Positions 24,825 through 34,547 of a stretch of 49,838 nt of DNA are shown here, piece after piece. This DNA comes from Plebeiibacterium marinum. Its GTDB lineage: Bacteria; Bacteroidota; Bacteroidia; Bacteroidales; Marinilabiliaceae. The notes under the pieces were generated by a model. That model worked only from the letters and a program-made list of their open reading frames with translations, had not been told where the DNA came from and did not search any database. The DNA lies in contig NZ_JAPDPI010000039.1 of assembly GCF_026013615.1 (NCBI RefSeq), positions 1 to 49,838 on the forward strand, given 5' to 3'. Each line of letters opens with the position of its first letter. Position 1 is the first letter of the stretch. The position numbers were made by a program, and so were the translations under genes.

Positions 24825-26975
24825 ATGAAAATTGATGGTGCTATTAAAACAGTACAAAAGCGTGATGGGCGCGTAGTACCCTTTGAATCGGCAAAAATTA
24901 CCTTTGCCATATTTAAGGCTTTAAGAGCTGTTGGTGAACCAAACCGGGATTTGGCACAGCAGATAACTAATAATGTTATAGCCCAGATTCAAACTAAAAC
25001 TGCATGTGTTGAAGATATTCAGGATATGGTTGAGATGGAGCTTTTTAAACAGAACCAGTTTAAAGCAGCCAAGGCCTATATTATATACCGCAAGCAACAT
25101 GATGGTATCCGAAATGTAAAGGAACTGTTTTCAAATGTGGATATCATTGATGATTACATCAACAACAACGATTGGCGTATAAAAGAAAGTGCCAATTCAA
25201 CCTACTCGCTCCAAGGGATGAACCAACATGTATCAACTATCATCAGTTCGCAATACTGGTTAAACAAAATCTACCCTTCTGAAATTGGCAATGCACACAA
25301 GCAAGGAAAACTTCATATCCACGACCTTGGCTTTGTTAGTGTATACTGTGTAGGCTGGGATTTATACGAACTGATTATGACAGGGTTTAAGGGTGTTCCG
25401 GGAAAAGTGGAAAGTAAACCAGCTAATCATTTCCGTACTTTACTGGGGCAGATCGTGAACTTCTTTTACACCATGCAAGGTGAAGCAGCAGGAGCCCAGG
25501 CTTTTTCAAATTTTGATACTTACCTGGCTCCCTTTATCCGGCACGATAACCTGAGCTATAAGGAAGTAAAACAGTCCCTTCAGGAATTTATGTTTAACAT
25601 GAATATCCCTACCCGAGTTGGATTTCAAACCCCATTTACTAATATCACCCTGGATTTGGAAGTTCCTTCTAATATGAAAGATACAGCAGTAATCATTGGA
25701 GGGGAAATTAAAGATTCTACTTACGGAGATTATCGGCACGAAATGGATATCTTCAATAAAGCTTTTGCTGAAGTAATGACCGAAGGAGATTCAAATGGAA
25801 GAATCTTCTCCTTCCCTATCCCAACCTACAACATTACAAAAGATTTTGACTGGGACAACGAATACCGTCAACCAATTTGGGAAATGACTGCAAAATACGG
25901 TATCCCATATTTCTCAAATTTTGTAAATTCAGATATGTCGCCCGACGATGTACGATCCATGTGTTGCCGTTTACGGATTGATACAAGTGAGCTAAAATCA
26001 AGGGGTGGCGGCTTATTTGGAGCCAATCCCTTAACGGGTTCTGTTGGTGTGGTTACTTTAAATATGCCACGTATAGCATACGAATCACGATCTGAAGAAG
26101 AGTTGTTTCAGCGCATTGCCAAACTTATGACACTAGCGAAAGATAGTTTGGAGATTAAGCGCAAGGTTATTGAGCAATTAACAGAAAACGGTTTATATCC
26201 TTACTCAAAATTTTACTTACGACATATAAGGGCAAAAAACGGTGCATATTGGGACAACCACTTTTCAACCATTGGATTGGTTGGGATGAACGAAATGCTG
26301 CTAAACTTTTACGGCTACGACATAACCACCCCGGAAGGAAACAAACAGGCTCAAAATATTATGATTTTTATGCGCCAGAAACTTCAGGAGTTTCAGGAAG
26401 AAACAGGCCATATTTACAACCTGGAAGCCACCCCTGCCGAAGGTACCACCTACCGTTTAGCGAAATTAGATAAAGCAGAATTCCCCGACATCATTGTTGC
26501 CAATGATAAGCAAGTCAGAGAAAACAACGCAGCCCCATATTATACCAACTCCAGCCAATTACCCGTAGGTCATACCGATGATATTTTTGAAGCACTTGAA
26601 CTGCAGGATGATTTACAAACCAAGTATACCGGGGGAACGGTATTCCACACCTTTGTTGGTGAGAGCCAGTTACCGCCGGCTTCGGTAAAGATATTAGCTA
26701 AAACCATTTGCGAAAATTTCAGGCTTCCATACTTCTCCCTGTCGCCAACTTTTAGTATTTGTCCGGAGCATGGGTACATTTACGGCGAGCACCACAAATG
26801 CCCCAAATGTGAAACCCAAGGCAAAGAAAATGTTTGCGAGGTATATTCCAGGATTGTAGGTTACTTACGACCAGTGGACCAGTGGAATAATGGCAAACGG
26901 GCAGAATACAGCGACCGTAAATTGTTTGACAAGAAGATAAAGGTTAATCAGGAACCAGAAGTTGTTGATTGTTAA
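24825..26975 (+). CDS. nrdD: Anaerobic ribonucleoside-triphosphate reductase (class III)
   Basis: Reduces ribonucleoside triphosphates to dNTPs without oxygen using a glycyl radical. The 716-aa protein has an N-terminal ATP-cone (residues ~8-95, KRDGRVVPFESAKI), the catalytic barrel, and the C-terminal Zn site CPEHGY..CPKC..C (Cys646, 659, 662, 671). The glycyl-radical motif WNNGKRAEY gives Gly690. The length is usual for the family. It is led by a cobalamin riboswitch, so it should be off when B12 is available for a class II enzyme, presumably encoded elsewhere. Its activase gene nrdG follows after 139 bp. Confidence 0.96.
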   Translation: MKIDGAIKTVQKRDGRVVPFESAKITFAIFKALRAVGEPNRDLAQQITNNVIAQIQTKTACVEDIQDMVEMELFKQNQFKAAKAYIIYRKQHDGIRNVKELFSNVDIIDDYINNNDWRIKESANSTYSLQGMNQHVSTIISSQYWLNKIYPSEIGNAHKQGKLHIHDLGFVSVYCVGWDLYELIMTGFKGVPGKVESKPANHFRTLLGQIVNFFYTMQGEAAGAQAFSNFDTYLAPFIRHDNLSYKEVKQSLQEFMFNMNIPTRVGFQTPFTNITLDLEVPSNMKDTAVIIGGEIKDSTYGDYRHEMDIFNKAFAEVMTEGDSNGRIFSFPIPTYNITKDFDWDNEYRQPIWEMTAKYGIPYFSNFVNSDMSPDDVRSMCCRLRIDTSELKSRGGGLFGANPLTGSVGVVTLNMPRIAYESRSEEELFQRIAKLMTLAKDSLEIKRKVIEQLTENGLYPYSKFYLRHIRAKNGAYWDNHFSTIGLVGMNEMLLNFYGYDITTPEGNKQAQNIMIFMRQKLQEFQEETGHIYNLEATPAEGTTYRLAKLDKAEFPDIIVANDKQVRENNAAPYYTNSSQLPVGHTDDIFEALELQDDLQTKYTGGTVFHTFVGESQLPPASVKILAKTICENFRLPYFSLSPTFSICPEHGYIYGEHHKCPKCETQGKENVCEVYSRIVGYLRPVDQWNNGKRAEYSDRKLFDKKIKVNQEPEVVDC

Positions 26976-27040
26976 TTAGTATCAGCAAGAAAACTCCTGA
27001 AATAATTAAAACTTTTCTTGCCAACACTAATTACAAGACC

Positions 27041-27111
27041 AATAGATAAGAGGCTAATTTTATGGTCTGCCAAAGGTCTCTTATCTATTATCTAAAATCT
27101 CTTATCTAAAA
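27041..27111 (+). repeat. Inverted repeat and heptamer run between nrdD and nrdG
   Basis: AATAGATAAGAG (27041-27052) and CTCTTATCTATT (27078-27089) form a perfect 12-bp inverted repeat. The right arm belongs to five heptamers (TCTCTTA, TCTATTA, TCTAAAA, TCTCTTA, TCTAAAA) that end 3 bp before the nrdG ATG. It looks like a remnant of the MITE-like element and may fold over the ribosome-binding region. Confidence 0.7.
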
Positions 27112-27114
27112 AAC

Positions 27115-27792
27115 ATGCACATTGCCGGCTTTCAAAAACAAAGTTTAATTGATTACCCAGGAAATATCAGCTCTGTTATATTTACACAGGGCTGTAACTT
27201 CCGTTGCGGATATTGCCATAACCCTACTTTGGTTTTACCTGAGTACTTTGAGGCAAACATTAATCCTAACGAAATACTTACCTACATTAAAAAGTACCAG
27301 AACCTATTAAACGCTGTGGTAATTACCGGCGGCGAGCCAACTATCCACCGTGATTTACCTGAATTTATAACCAAATTAAAGGAGCTGGGTTTAAAGGTAA
27401 AACTAGATACCAACGGAACCCATCCCCATGTGCTAAGAAAGTTGATAGATGCCAAATTGATAGATTTTGTTGCAATGGACATCAAGCACATACTTAGTTT
27501 AAAACAATACAACAAATCGGTAGGGAATATCCTGACAAAAGAAATTTTTCAGAAAGTAATTTACTCTATTGCAATGATTAAGCAATCGGGATTGGAACAC
27601 GAGTTCAGAACAACCATTGTTAAAGGATTGCATACCATAGATGAAATAAGAAGCCTGAAACTGCAATTCAGTCCAAACTATAAGATTCAGAATTACAAGC
27701 CTGGAAAAACTTTAAACCCCCAATCCCTATTTGCTTCGTTTCCCGATGAAGAGTTAAAGCTGATGGATCAGATCTGCTCTATAACTTATTAA
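27115..27792 (+). CDS. nrdG: Anaerobic RNR activating protein (radical SAM)
   Basis: A 225-aa radical SAM activase that creates the glycyl radical on NrdD. The cluster motif CNFRCGYC (CxxxCxxC) lies at residues 27-34, within TQGCNFRCGYCHNP. The glycine-rich ITGGEPT motif (~70-76) binds SAM. It follows nrdD in the riboswitch-led operon. The last codons (DQICSITY and stop) overlap the start of the 42-bp element array, which therefore supplies its stop codon. The native C-terminus may have been altered by this insertion. Confidence 0.94.
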   Translation: MHIAGFQKQSLIDYPGNISSVIFTQGCNFRCGYCHNPTLVLPEYFEANINPNEILTYIKKYQNLLNAVVITGGEPTIHRDLPEFITKLKELGLKVKLDTNGTHPHVLRKLIDAKLIDFVAMDIKHILSLKQYNKSVGNILTKEIFQKVIYSIAMIKQSGLEHEFRTTIVKGLHTIDEIRSLKLQFSPNYKIQNYKPGKTLNPQSLFASFPDEELKLMDQICSITY

Positions 27793-28640
27793 TGTTATCC
27801 AAGATTTAAGGAACAGATCTCATTTGCAGTTCGACTATAGAGATCTGATCCGGGCAGATCCACTATCATTTCTAAATAAAATCCTTGATAAAACTTATCA
27901 ATTCATTTGGATCAGATCTGTATAACAAAGTTGCCCATCAGATCTGTTCCATAACTCAATATTGTTATTCCAAATTTAAGGAACAGATCTCATTTGCAGT
28001 TCGCCCATAGAGATCTGATCCGGGCAGATCCACTATCATTTCTAAATAAAATCCTTGATAAAACTTTTGAATTCATTTGGATCAGATCTGTATAACAAAG
28101 CTGCCCATCAGATCTGTTCCATAACTTATTAATGTTATCCAAGATTTAAGGAACAGATCTCATTTACAATTCGCCTATAGAGATCTGATCCGTACAGATC
28201 CACTATCATTTCTAAATTAATTCATTTGGATCAGATCTGTATAACAAAGCTGCCCATCAGATCTGTTCCATAACTCAATAATGTTATTCCAAGATTTAAG
28301 GAACAGATCTCATTCGCAGTTCGCCTATAGAGATCTGATCCGTACAGATCCACTATCATTTATAAATTAATTCATTTGGATCAGATCTGTATAACAAAGC
28401 TGCCCATCAGATCTATTCCATAACTCAATAATGTTATTCCAAGATTTAAGGAACAGATCTCATTTGCAGTTTGCCTATAGAGATCTGATCCGTGCAGATC
28501 CACTATCATTTCTAAATTAATTCATTTGGATCAGATCTGTATAACAAAGTTGCCCATCAGATCTGTTCCATAACTCAAAAATATTATTCCAAATTTAAGG
28601 AACAGATCTCATTTGCAGTTCGCCTATAGAGATCTGATCC
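27765..28640. repeat. 42-bp palindromic element array, locus 2 (170/150-bp period)
   Basis: Eleven full 42-bp elements alternate in orientation, minus at 27810, 27980, 28150, 28300, 28450, 28599 and plus at 27909, 28079, 28228, 28378, 28528, after a partial plus copy inside the nrdG end. Larger units repeat every 170 bp for the first two and about 150 bp afterwards; the longer ones hold an extra ~20 bp with ATCCTTGATAAAACTT. The spacers (CACTATCATTTCTAAAT and ATAACTnAnTAATGTTAT) are conserved, so this is not a CRISPR array. No open frame is present. Confidence 0.95.
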
Positions 28641-28759
28641 TTTGTTCTGTTTAAATATTTTAGCTCTTTGCTATGTATTGTTTAAACAAAACAGAATGCC
28701 TTAAAACATTCCCCTAATAAGTCCCTTTATGATTCAAATATTTTCTTACTTTTGCAGCG

Positions 28760-29020
28760 ATTTGGTGGAAATCTCTTTTCAAGAGGTTCCTTAAAATGGG
28801 AATCCGGTGCTTCAGGCAACTGAAAATTCCGGAGCTGTACCCGCAGCTGTAAGTCCTGCAACAAGTTTTGAGAATACTAATGCCACTGTTACCTGCCATA
28901 GCTTCAGCAACGGCAGGTGTTTGATTCTATTTATATAGAAGAACAATCTGCCTCGGTTAAAGCTACGGCGGACAAAATGGGAAGGCCTCAAAACAGGACG
29001 AGCCAGAAGACCTGCCAGAT
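28760..29020 (+). promoter_or_regulatory. Cobalamin riboswitch 3 (upstream of the receptor/transport/cbi unit)
   Basis: Core blocks GAGCTGTACCCGCAGCTGTAAG, AATGCCACT, TGGGAAGGC and the B12 box AGCCAGAAGACCTGCC (29001-29016) are intact. P1 can be drawn from ATTTGG (28760-28765) to CCAGAT (29015-29020). A TACTTTTG box at 28747-28754, with TTTA 17 bp upstream, is the likely promoter. The extra hairpin (TTCTATTTATATAGAAGAA) matches riboswitch 1. A hairpin TTTAGTT/AACTAAA at 29024-29041 may be part of the expression platform. Confidence 0.95.
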
Positions 29021-29173
29021 TGATTTAGTTATAAAACTAAAGCTTCCGGGGATAGAAGTGGATCGATACGGACTAAGGCGCGCAAGTTCAAAACATCACT
29101 CCTCTATCTTTTTGTTTTTAAAGCACTGATGTGGTTTCATCTGTGCAATTATTTATTATTTAAATTGAATATC

Positions 29174-31357
29174 ATGCAAAAGATAGGCTTTGCCTTATCC
29201 TTTATTCTGCTATGTTTAAGCATAATGGCTGAAGGTCAGAATACTGTTATTAAAGGGAAAATCATTCGAAAAAATGACCAGGAGAATCTCCCTGGTGTAA
29301 ACGTATATTTTGCCGGCACTACCATCGGATCGGCCAGCAATAATAATGGGGAATTCAAATTTTCCACAAAAAATACCGGAACCTACGATCTGATTGTTTC
29401 CTATTCGGGATACAAACGAATTAGGGAAACCGTTTCAATCCATGAAGGAGAAAATACATTCCATTTTGAAATGGAAGAGTCGGAAAATACCTTGGGTGAA
29501 GTGGTCATTACAGGTACAGGAACTCCTCATCACCTAAAAAAAGCACCGGTACCCACTGAAATCATTTCAAAAAAAACCATTGAGAGTGTTGGGGCAACAG
29601 ATTTTAATACCCTGATGATGAGCTTAAGCCCCTCTTTTGATTTCAATCCGGGAACCATGGGTGCCATGATGACACTGAATGGTTTGAGCAATGATTTTAT
29701 TCTGGTTCTTATTAATGGTAAAAGGTTATATGGCGACATGGGTGGCAATACCGATTTAAACCGCATCAACCCGGATAACATCGAACGCATCGAAATTGTA
29801 AAAGGAGCTTCATCGCTGCTGTACGGAACAGATGCCATTGCCGGGGTTGTTAACATCATTACCAAAAAATCCAATCAGAAACTGAATATCAACAATTCAT
29901 CCCGTATTCGTAAGTATGGAACCTGGCAACAAAACAATTCACTAGATCTTAATTTTGGCAAATTTTCTTCCAACACCAGCTTTTCAAAAAAGAAAACAGA
30001 TGGTTGGCAATTAAGCAAATATGAGCTAGACGGTGATCAGCTGGTTGAAACCGAAGCGCAGGCTCAGATAGAATACGAAGATTATACCTTAAACCAACGG
30101 TTCGGGTATAACATCACTAAAAAATTATCTGTTTATGCCGAAGGGTCCTATTACGAAAAAGATATGTACCGCCCCCAATCTGTTGGTAAATACGGATACT
30201 ATTTTGAAGATAAAACCTATGGCAGTGGAGCTAAATATTTGTTGAATAATAAAGATTTTATTTCGATTGATTTCCATAACGACCGCTACAAATATTATTA
30301 TAGATACAACCAGGAGTACAAAGACTATTTGCCCGGTGACAAATCTATTAACAATGATCAACGCCTGAGCAATATCAATCTGAAGTATGTAAATCACATC
30401 TCTAAAAACAATCAACTGACACTTGGCGCAGACTATATAAACGAGGAGTACATTTCGGACAGGGTATTAAATGGCAAGGCTGATGTGACCACTTATGCTC
30501 TTTACGCCCAGGAAGAACTAAAATTCTTTGATAAGCTGGATATTGTTGCCGGAGCCCGGATGGTAAAACACGAGGAATTTGGATCTACATTTACACCTAA
30601 AGTATCGGCCTTATACCGTATCAGCAACATTAATTTACGTGGTACTTATGGTTTGGGGTATAAAGCCCCAACGCTAAAGGAGCTTTATTACACGTACGAA
30701 AAAGGAAGTAAGCTATACTTAGGAAATACAGATCTTGATCCTCAAAAATCGGAGTACCTTTCGCTTGGGATTGAATATAACACACAACGAACATCAATTA
30801 GTTTAACAGCATACCGAAACAATGTTGATGACTTAATTGACTACAAAGAAGTTGAATTAACCGATGAAGATATTGCCAACGGTATAAGCATAAAGAAACA
30901 ACACTTTAATTTTGAAGAAACACGTTCGCAAGGTATCGACCTGCTGTTTAATACACGCCTGGGTGCAGGTTTTAATTTGGGCGGTGGATACAGCTACGTA
31001 AACGCTAAAGATTTAACAAATGATGACCGATTGCCCGGAGTTGCAGAAAACTATGGAAACATCCATCTGGATTACAACCACTCTTGGAGTAAATACAACC
31101 TGGTAGCTTCGTTAACAGGTCGATTCCAGGATGAGAAATACTACAACGACAGCCGAGGAAACGCCAAAGCCTATGAGTTGGTCAATTTTACAACGAAACA
31201 CAAGTTTACCTGGGTAAAGAATTTTGTTTTTGAGCTTACTGCCGGCATCGACAATATTTTTGATTATGTAGATGATAGTCCTTACGGATCGCATTATGCA
31301 ACACTATCCCCGGGACGAACCTATTTTGCCGGATTGCTAATTAATTTTTCTAAATAA
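29174..31357 (+). CDS. TonB-dependent receptor, BtuB-like (copy 2)
   Basis: A 727-aa outer-membrane receptor starting MQKIGFALSFILLCLSIMAEGQ, a signal peptide; the frame is open 15 codons further upstream, but this Met is the sensible start. It has the carboxypeptidase-like domain (ENLPGVNVYFAGTT), the plug (KGASSLLYGTDAIAGVVNIITKK) and a C-terminal barrel ending LSPGRTYFAGLLINFSK. It is a paralogue of the receptor at 19727. The order receptor, CbiK, binding protein, permease, ATPase equals the iht locus of P. gingivalis. With a cobalamin riboswitch ahead and cbi genes behind, corrinoid or precursor uptake is the best reading. Confidence 0.92.
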   Translation: MQKIGFALSFILLCLSIMAEGQNTVIKGKIIRKNDQENLPGVNVYFAGTTIGSASNNNGEFKFSTKNTGTYDLIVSYSGYKRIRETVSIHEGENTFHFEMEESENTLGEVVITGTGTPHHLKKAPVPTEIISKKTIESVGATDFNTLMMSLSPSFDFNPGTMGAMMTLNGLSNDFILVLINGKRLYGDMGGNTDLNRINPDNIERIEIVKGASSLLYGTDAIAGVVNIITKKSNQKLNINNSSRIRKYGTWQQNNSLDLNFGKFSSNTSFSKKKTDGWQLSKYELDGDQLVETEAQAQIEYEDYTLNQRFGYNITKKLSVYAEGSYYEKDMYRPQSVGKYGYYFEDKTYGSGAKYLLNNKDFISIDFHNDRYKYYYRYNQEYKDYLPGDKSINNDQRLSNINLKYVNHISKNNQLTLGADYINEEYISDRVLNGKADVTTYALYAQEELKFFDKLDIVAGARMVKHEEFGSTFTPKVSALYRISNINLRGTYGLGYKAPTLKELYYTYEKGSKLYLGNTDLDPQKSEYLSLGIEYNTQRTSISLTAYRNNVDDLIDYKEVELTDEDIANGISIKKQHFNFEETRSQGIDLLFNTRLGAGFNLGGGYSYVNAKDLTNDDRLPGVAENYGNIHLDYNHSWSKYNLVASLTGRFQDEKYYNDSRGNAKAYELVNFTTKHKFTWVKNFVFELTAGIDNIFDYVDDSPYGSHYATLSPGRTYFAGLLINFSK

Positions 31358-31433
31358 ACTGTTTGTTATAATCATTGCCAGCCTAACCCTAAAAAATGGT
31401 TTAAACAATTTATCGGTTAAAATACTTAAACTA

Positions 31434-32306
31434 ATGAAATTCATTTATACGATTACATTTTTACTCTTGTTGTTGCCTATAGCTATAGACAATGATTTAA
31501 ATGCTGAAAAGATGGAGAAAAAAGGAATTCTGTTAGTCACATTCGGAAGCTCATACCCGGAAGCACAAGCCGCTTTCGACAATATTGAAAAGCTAACCCA
31601 CGAAACATTTCCAAATACCCCTGTTTACTGGGCCTATACTTCAAAGTTTATCAGAAGGAAACTGGCCAAAAACGGCAAAACTGTTTATTCTCCTTCGCAA
31701 GCTCTGGCACATATGAGTGCAGAAGGATATACCCATATTGCGGTTCAGTCGCTGCACGTAATCCCGGGCAAGGAATATGACGACCTGAAGAAAACAGTCG
31801 AAGCCTTTGCCAACATCCCGGAAGGGGCAAGTAAAATATCGCTTGGCGGACCACTATTGCATAAACACAACGACAACGTACAACTGGCACAGGCACTTGC
31901 TTTTAACAAAGAGCTTACACCTCAAAAAAACGAGGCATTGGTATACATGGGGCACGGTACATCACATATTGCCAATATTTATTACCCGGGCTTTGAATAT
32001 TACCTGCAACAGCATAACAACCATTGCTATATGGGAACGGTTGAAGGATACCCTGAGTTGAACGATGTTATTTTAAAATTAAAGAAGAACCATATCAATA
32101 AACTGTTATTAAGTCCTTTTATGACAGTATGCGGCGATCATGTGCAAAACGACATGGCAGGCGATAAACCGGAAAGCTGGAAATCAATATTAGAAAGCCA
32201 CGGTTTTAAAGTCCGCATTATACTAAAAGGAATTGCCGAATATGACGATGTTGTAAAAATATGGATAAACCATTTAAAAGAAGCCTGGGATGAGCTGGAT
32301 AACTAG
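31434..32306 (+). CDS. cbiK: CbiK-family chelatase, exported (copy 2)
   Basis: A 290-aa CbiK-family chelatase with ILLVTFGSS, SLHVIPGKEY, MGHGTSHI (His174) and CGDHVQND (His236), the metal-site histidines. The N-terminus has a hydrophobic segment (residues 4-17, YTITFLLLLLPIAI) ending near DLNA, a probable Sec signal without a lipobox, so it should be periplasmic. It follows the TonB receptor by 76 bp and overlaps the binding-protein gene by 17 bp, showing tight translational coupling with the transporter. It is the second exported CbiK; no cytosolic version is seen in the window. Confidence 0.9.
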   Translation: MKFIYTITFLLLLLPIAIDNDLNAEKMEKKGILLVTFGSSYPEAQAAFDNIEKLTHETFPNTPVYWAYTSKFIRRKLAKNGKTVYSPSQALAHMSAEGYTHIAVQSLHVIPGKEYDDLKKTVEAFANIPEGASKISLGGPLLHKHNDNVQLAQALAFNKELTPQKNEALVYMGHGTSHIANIYYPGFEYYLQQHNNHCYMGTVEGYPELNDVILKLKKNHINKLLLSPFMTVCGDHVQNDMAGDKPESWKSILESHGFKVRIILKGIAEYDDVVKIWINHLKEAWDELDN

Positions 32307-33411
32307 AACATTTGCCATTATTGCGTTATTGCATAGTTTAGCATCATGTGGTCGTGCGCCCAAAAACAAAGCACAAAACACACTTGAATTAGCCGAAGTA
32401 AAACTTAAATATGCTAAAGAGTTTAAAATACAAAAAGACTCATCCCTTACCCGCCTTACCATAAACACGAGCAGCAAAGACCGTTCTCAAAAAGAATCTT
32501 TCAACCTTGTTTCTACTTACGGAGCAACTACTCATTTGGAGAACTGCATTAAAGTACCCTGCAAAAAAATCATTTGCCTCTCATCAACACAACTGGCATA
32601 CTTTTTTGCCCTGGACAATATAGAAAACATCTCGGCTATTAATAACAGCAGGTTTCTGTATCATGAAGAAATGAGAACAAAAGTTGAAACCGGAGAAGTA
32701 AAACAGATTGGCAAAGAAGGTAATTTTAACCTTGAGGTTATTGCGGCCATAAACCCGGATGTTATATTTGTTTCTCCATTTAAACGTGGCGGTTTTGATG
32801 CCTTGCGCAACCTGGGCATTCCTTTGGTGCCAATGGCTGCCTATAATGAAAAAACGCCTTTGGGAAGAGCAGAATGGATTAAAATGATTGCCCTGTTCTG
32901 CAACAATGAGCACAAGGCCGATTCCTTATTCAATGCTATTGATTCAAAATATACCCACCTGAAAGAACTTACTTCAAATATTAAAAAACGCCCCACGGTT
33001 TTTTCCGGGAAGATGCGTTCAGGAAGTTGGTATGTACCCGGAGGGAAAAGCTTTTACTCGCACTATTTTAAAGATGCCGGTGCCGATTATATTATCAAGG
33101 ATAACCATCAGGGTGCTTACCCGGTAGATTTTGAAACTATGTACAAAAAAGCCAGTGAGTGCGACTTCTGGCGCATAGTGCACCCTGAAAAAAAAGGATT
33201 AACTCTTAAAGATTTAGCAGAACAGGATAGCAGGTATCAGGATTTTAAAGCTTTTACAAACAAAAATGTGCTTTTATGTAATATCCGGCAAAAACCCTAC
33301 TACGAACAAGCTGCTGTAAAACCAGATGTGATTTTGGCTGACTATATTCATTTCTTTCATCCTGAATTATTACCCGAACATACACCCTGTTTTTATGAAA
33401 AAATTGAATAG
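32290..33411 (+). CDS. ABC transporter substrate-binding lipoprotein, BtuF-like
   Basis: A 373-aa periplasmic binding protein of the helical-backbone (cluster A-II) type that delivers cobalamin, haem or siderophores to a BtuCD-type importer. It starts with a lipoprotein signal, lipobox LASC (Cys20). The core has ICLSSTQLAYFFALD, NPDVIFVSPF and LVPMAAYNEKTPLGRAEWIKMIA, in the family order. The start codon lies within the 3' end of cbiK. The overlap and the downstream permease and ATPase support one corrinoid import complex. Haem uptake is the main alternative. Confidence 0.88.
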   Translation: MSWITRTFAIIALLHSLASCGRAPKNKAQNTLELAEVKLKYAKEFKIQKDSSLTRLTINTSSKDRSQKESFNLVSTYGATTHLENCIKVPCKKIICLSSTQLAYFFALDNIENISAINNSRFLYHEEMRTKVETGEVKQIGKEGNFNLEVIAAINPDVIFVSPFKRGGFDALRNLGIPLVPMAAYNEKTPLGRAEWIKMIALFCNNEHKADSLFNAIDSKYTHLKELTSNIKKRPTVFSGKMRSGSWYVPGGKSFYSHYFKDAGADYIIKDNHQGAYPVDFETMYKKASECDFWRIVHPEKKGLTLKDLAEQDSRYQDFKAFTNKNVLLCNIRQKPYYEQAAVKPDVILADYIHFFHPELLPEHTPCFYEKIE

Positions 33412-33462
33412 AGAAAAGGGAGAAAGGAACAGAGATGAAGCTTATAGCTAATAACTTAAAAA

Positions 33463-34500
33463 ATGACCGACAATAAACGCATATCATTAACACTCATAAT
33501 CACCATATCACTATTGGTTTTGTTTGTAGTTCTCAATCTTACCTTGGGTTCTATCAACATACCCATCAATGATCTAAAGGCTATTTTTCTGGGTTCGGAA
33601 ACCGTTAACAAGGTTTACTCAAACATAGTATTTAAAACACGTTTACCTCAAACCATTGTTTCTTTGGGGGCAGGTATGGCATTGGGAATGGCAGGTTTGT
33701 TAATGCAAACTTTATTTCGAAATCCTTTGGCAGGCCCATCTGTTTTAGGGATCTCATCCGGTTCCAGCCTGGGTGTAGCCATGGTAATGCTATTCTCAGG
33801 AAAAATATTTGGATTTTCATTGTCGAGCCTTGGAGTATGGGGCGATTTTGGTGCTGTGATAGCTTCTTTACTGGGAGCTGCGGCTGTTATGTTCCTTATC
33901 CTTTTTATATCGCATCATATTGGGGGCACTTTAAGCGTATTGATTATTGGAGTAATGATTGGTTACTTATCCAGTTCTTTGGTTAGCCTGCTCAAATATT
34001 ACAGTCCCGAAGAAGACGTGCATAATTATGTGATATGGGGGCTGGGTAGTTTTAGTCGTTTGGCTCCAACCGGGGCATATACATTTGGCCTGGCAACCAC
34101 AATATTATCATTTGCAGCCATATTTTTAAACAAACCTTTAAATATGCTGGCTTTGGGCGACAGGTATGCAGCAAACCTGGGATTAAGAATAAAACTGGCC
34201 CGCTTTGTAATTATAGGCTGGTCGGGAATGTTAACAGCTATTGTTACCTCATTCTGCGGCCCCATCATATTTATTGGAGTGGCAGTACCTCATCTGGCCA
34301 AACTGATATCACGCACCTCTAACCATTTGGTACTAATTATAAATACATGCCTTATCGGAGGGGCTACAACTTTATTATGCAACCTCATGGCACGTATGCC
34401 CGGAGTAGAAAACGAACTGCCCATAAACTCTGTCACCGCATTTATTGGTGCTCCTGTAGTAATTTGGGTTATATGGAAACGAAGAAAACAAAATGGATAA
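33463..34500 (+). CDS. FecCD-family ABC permease, BtuC-like
   Basis: A 345-aa inner-membrane permease with about ten helices, of the BtuC/FecCD/FhuB family. Hallmarks include the LPQTIVSLGAGMALGMAGLLMQTLFRNPLAGPSVLGISSGSSLG stretch (residues ~55-98) and the Gly-rich CGPIIFIGVAVPHLAK coupling region (~265-280), ending in VIWVIWKRRKQ. It pairs with the BtuF-like protein and the ATPase 47 bp downstream. The substrate is inferred from context to be a corrinoid. Confidence 0.93.
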   Translation: MTDNKRISLTLIITISLLVLFVVLNLTLGSINIPINDLKAIFLGSETVNKVYSNIVFKTRLPQTIVSLGAGMALGMAGLLMQTLFRNPLAGPSVLGISSGSSLGVAMVMLFSGKIFGFSLSSLGVWGDFGAVIASLLGAAAVMFLILFISHHIGGTLSVLIIGVMIGYLSSSLVSLLKYYSPEEDVHNYVIWGLGSFSRLAPTGAYTFGLATTILSFAAIFLNKPLNMLALGDRYAANLGLRIKLARFVIIGWSGMLTAIVTSFCGPIIFIGVAVPHLAKLISRTSNHLVLIINTCLIGGATTLLCNLMARMPGVENELPINSVTAFIGAPVVIWVIWKRRKQNG

Positions 34501-34547
34501 TGCTTGTAAGGAAATCTGTTGTCTATAGTCTTTTATCAAATATGTAA

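Noticed and set aside
27765-28640. CRISPR-like array (regular repeats of similar size)
   Set aside because: The spacers between the 42-bp elements are themselves conserved, repeats alternate in orientation, and no cas gene is near.
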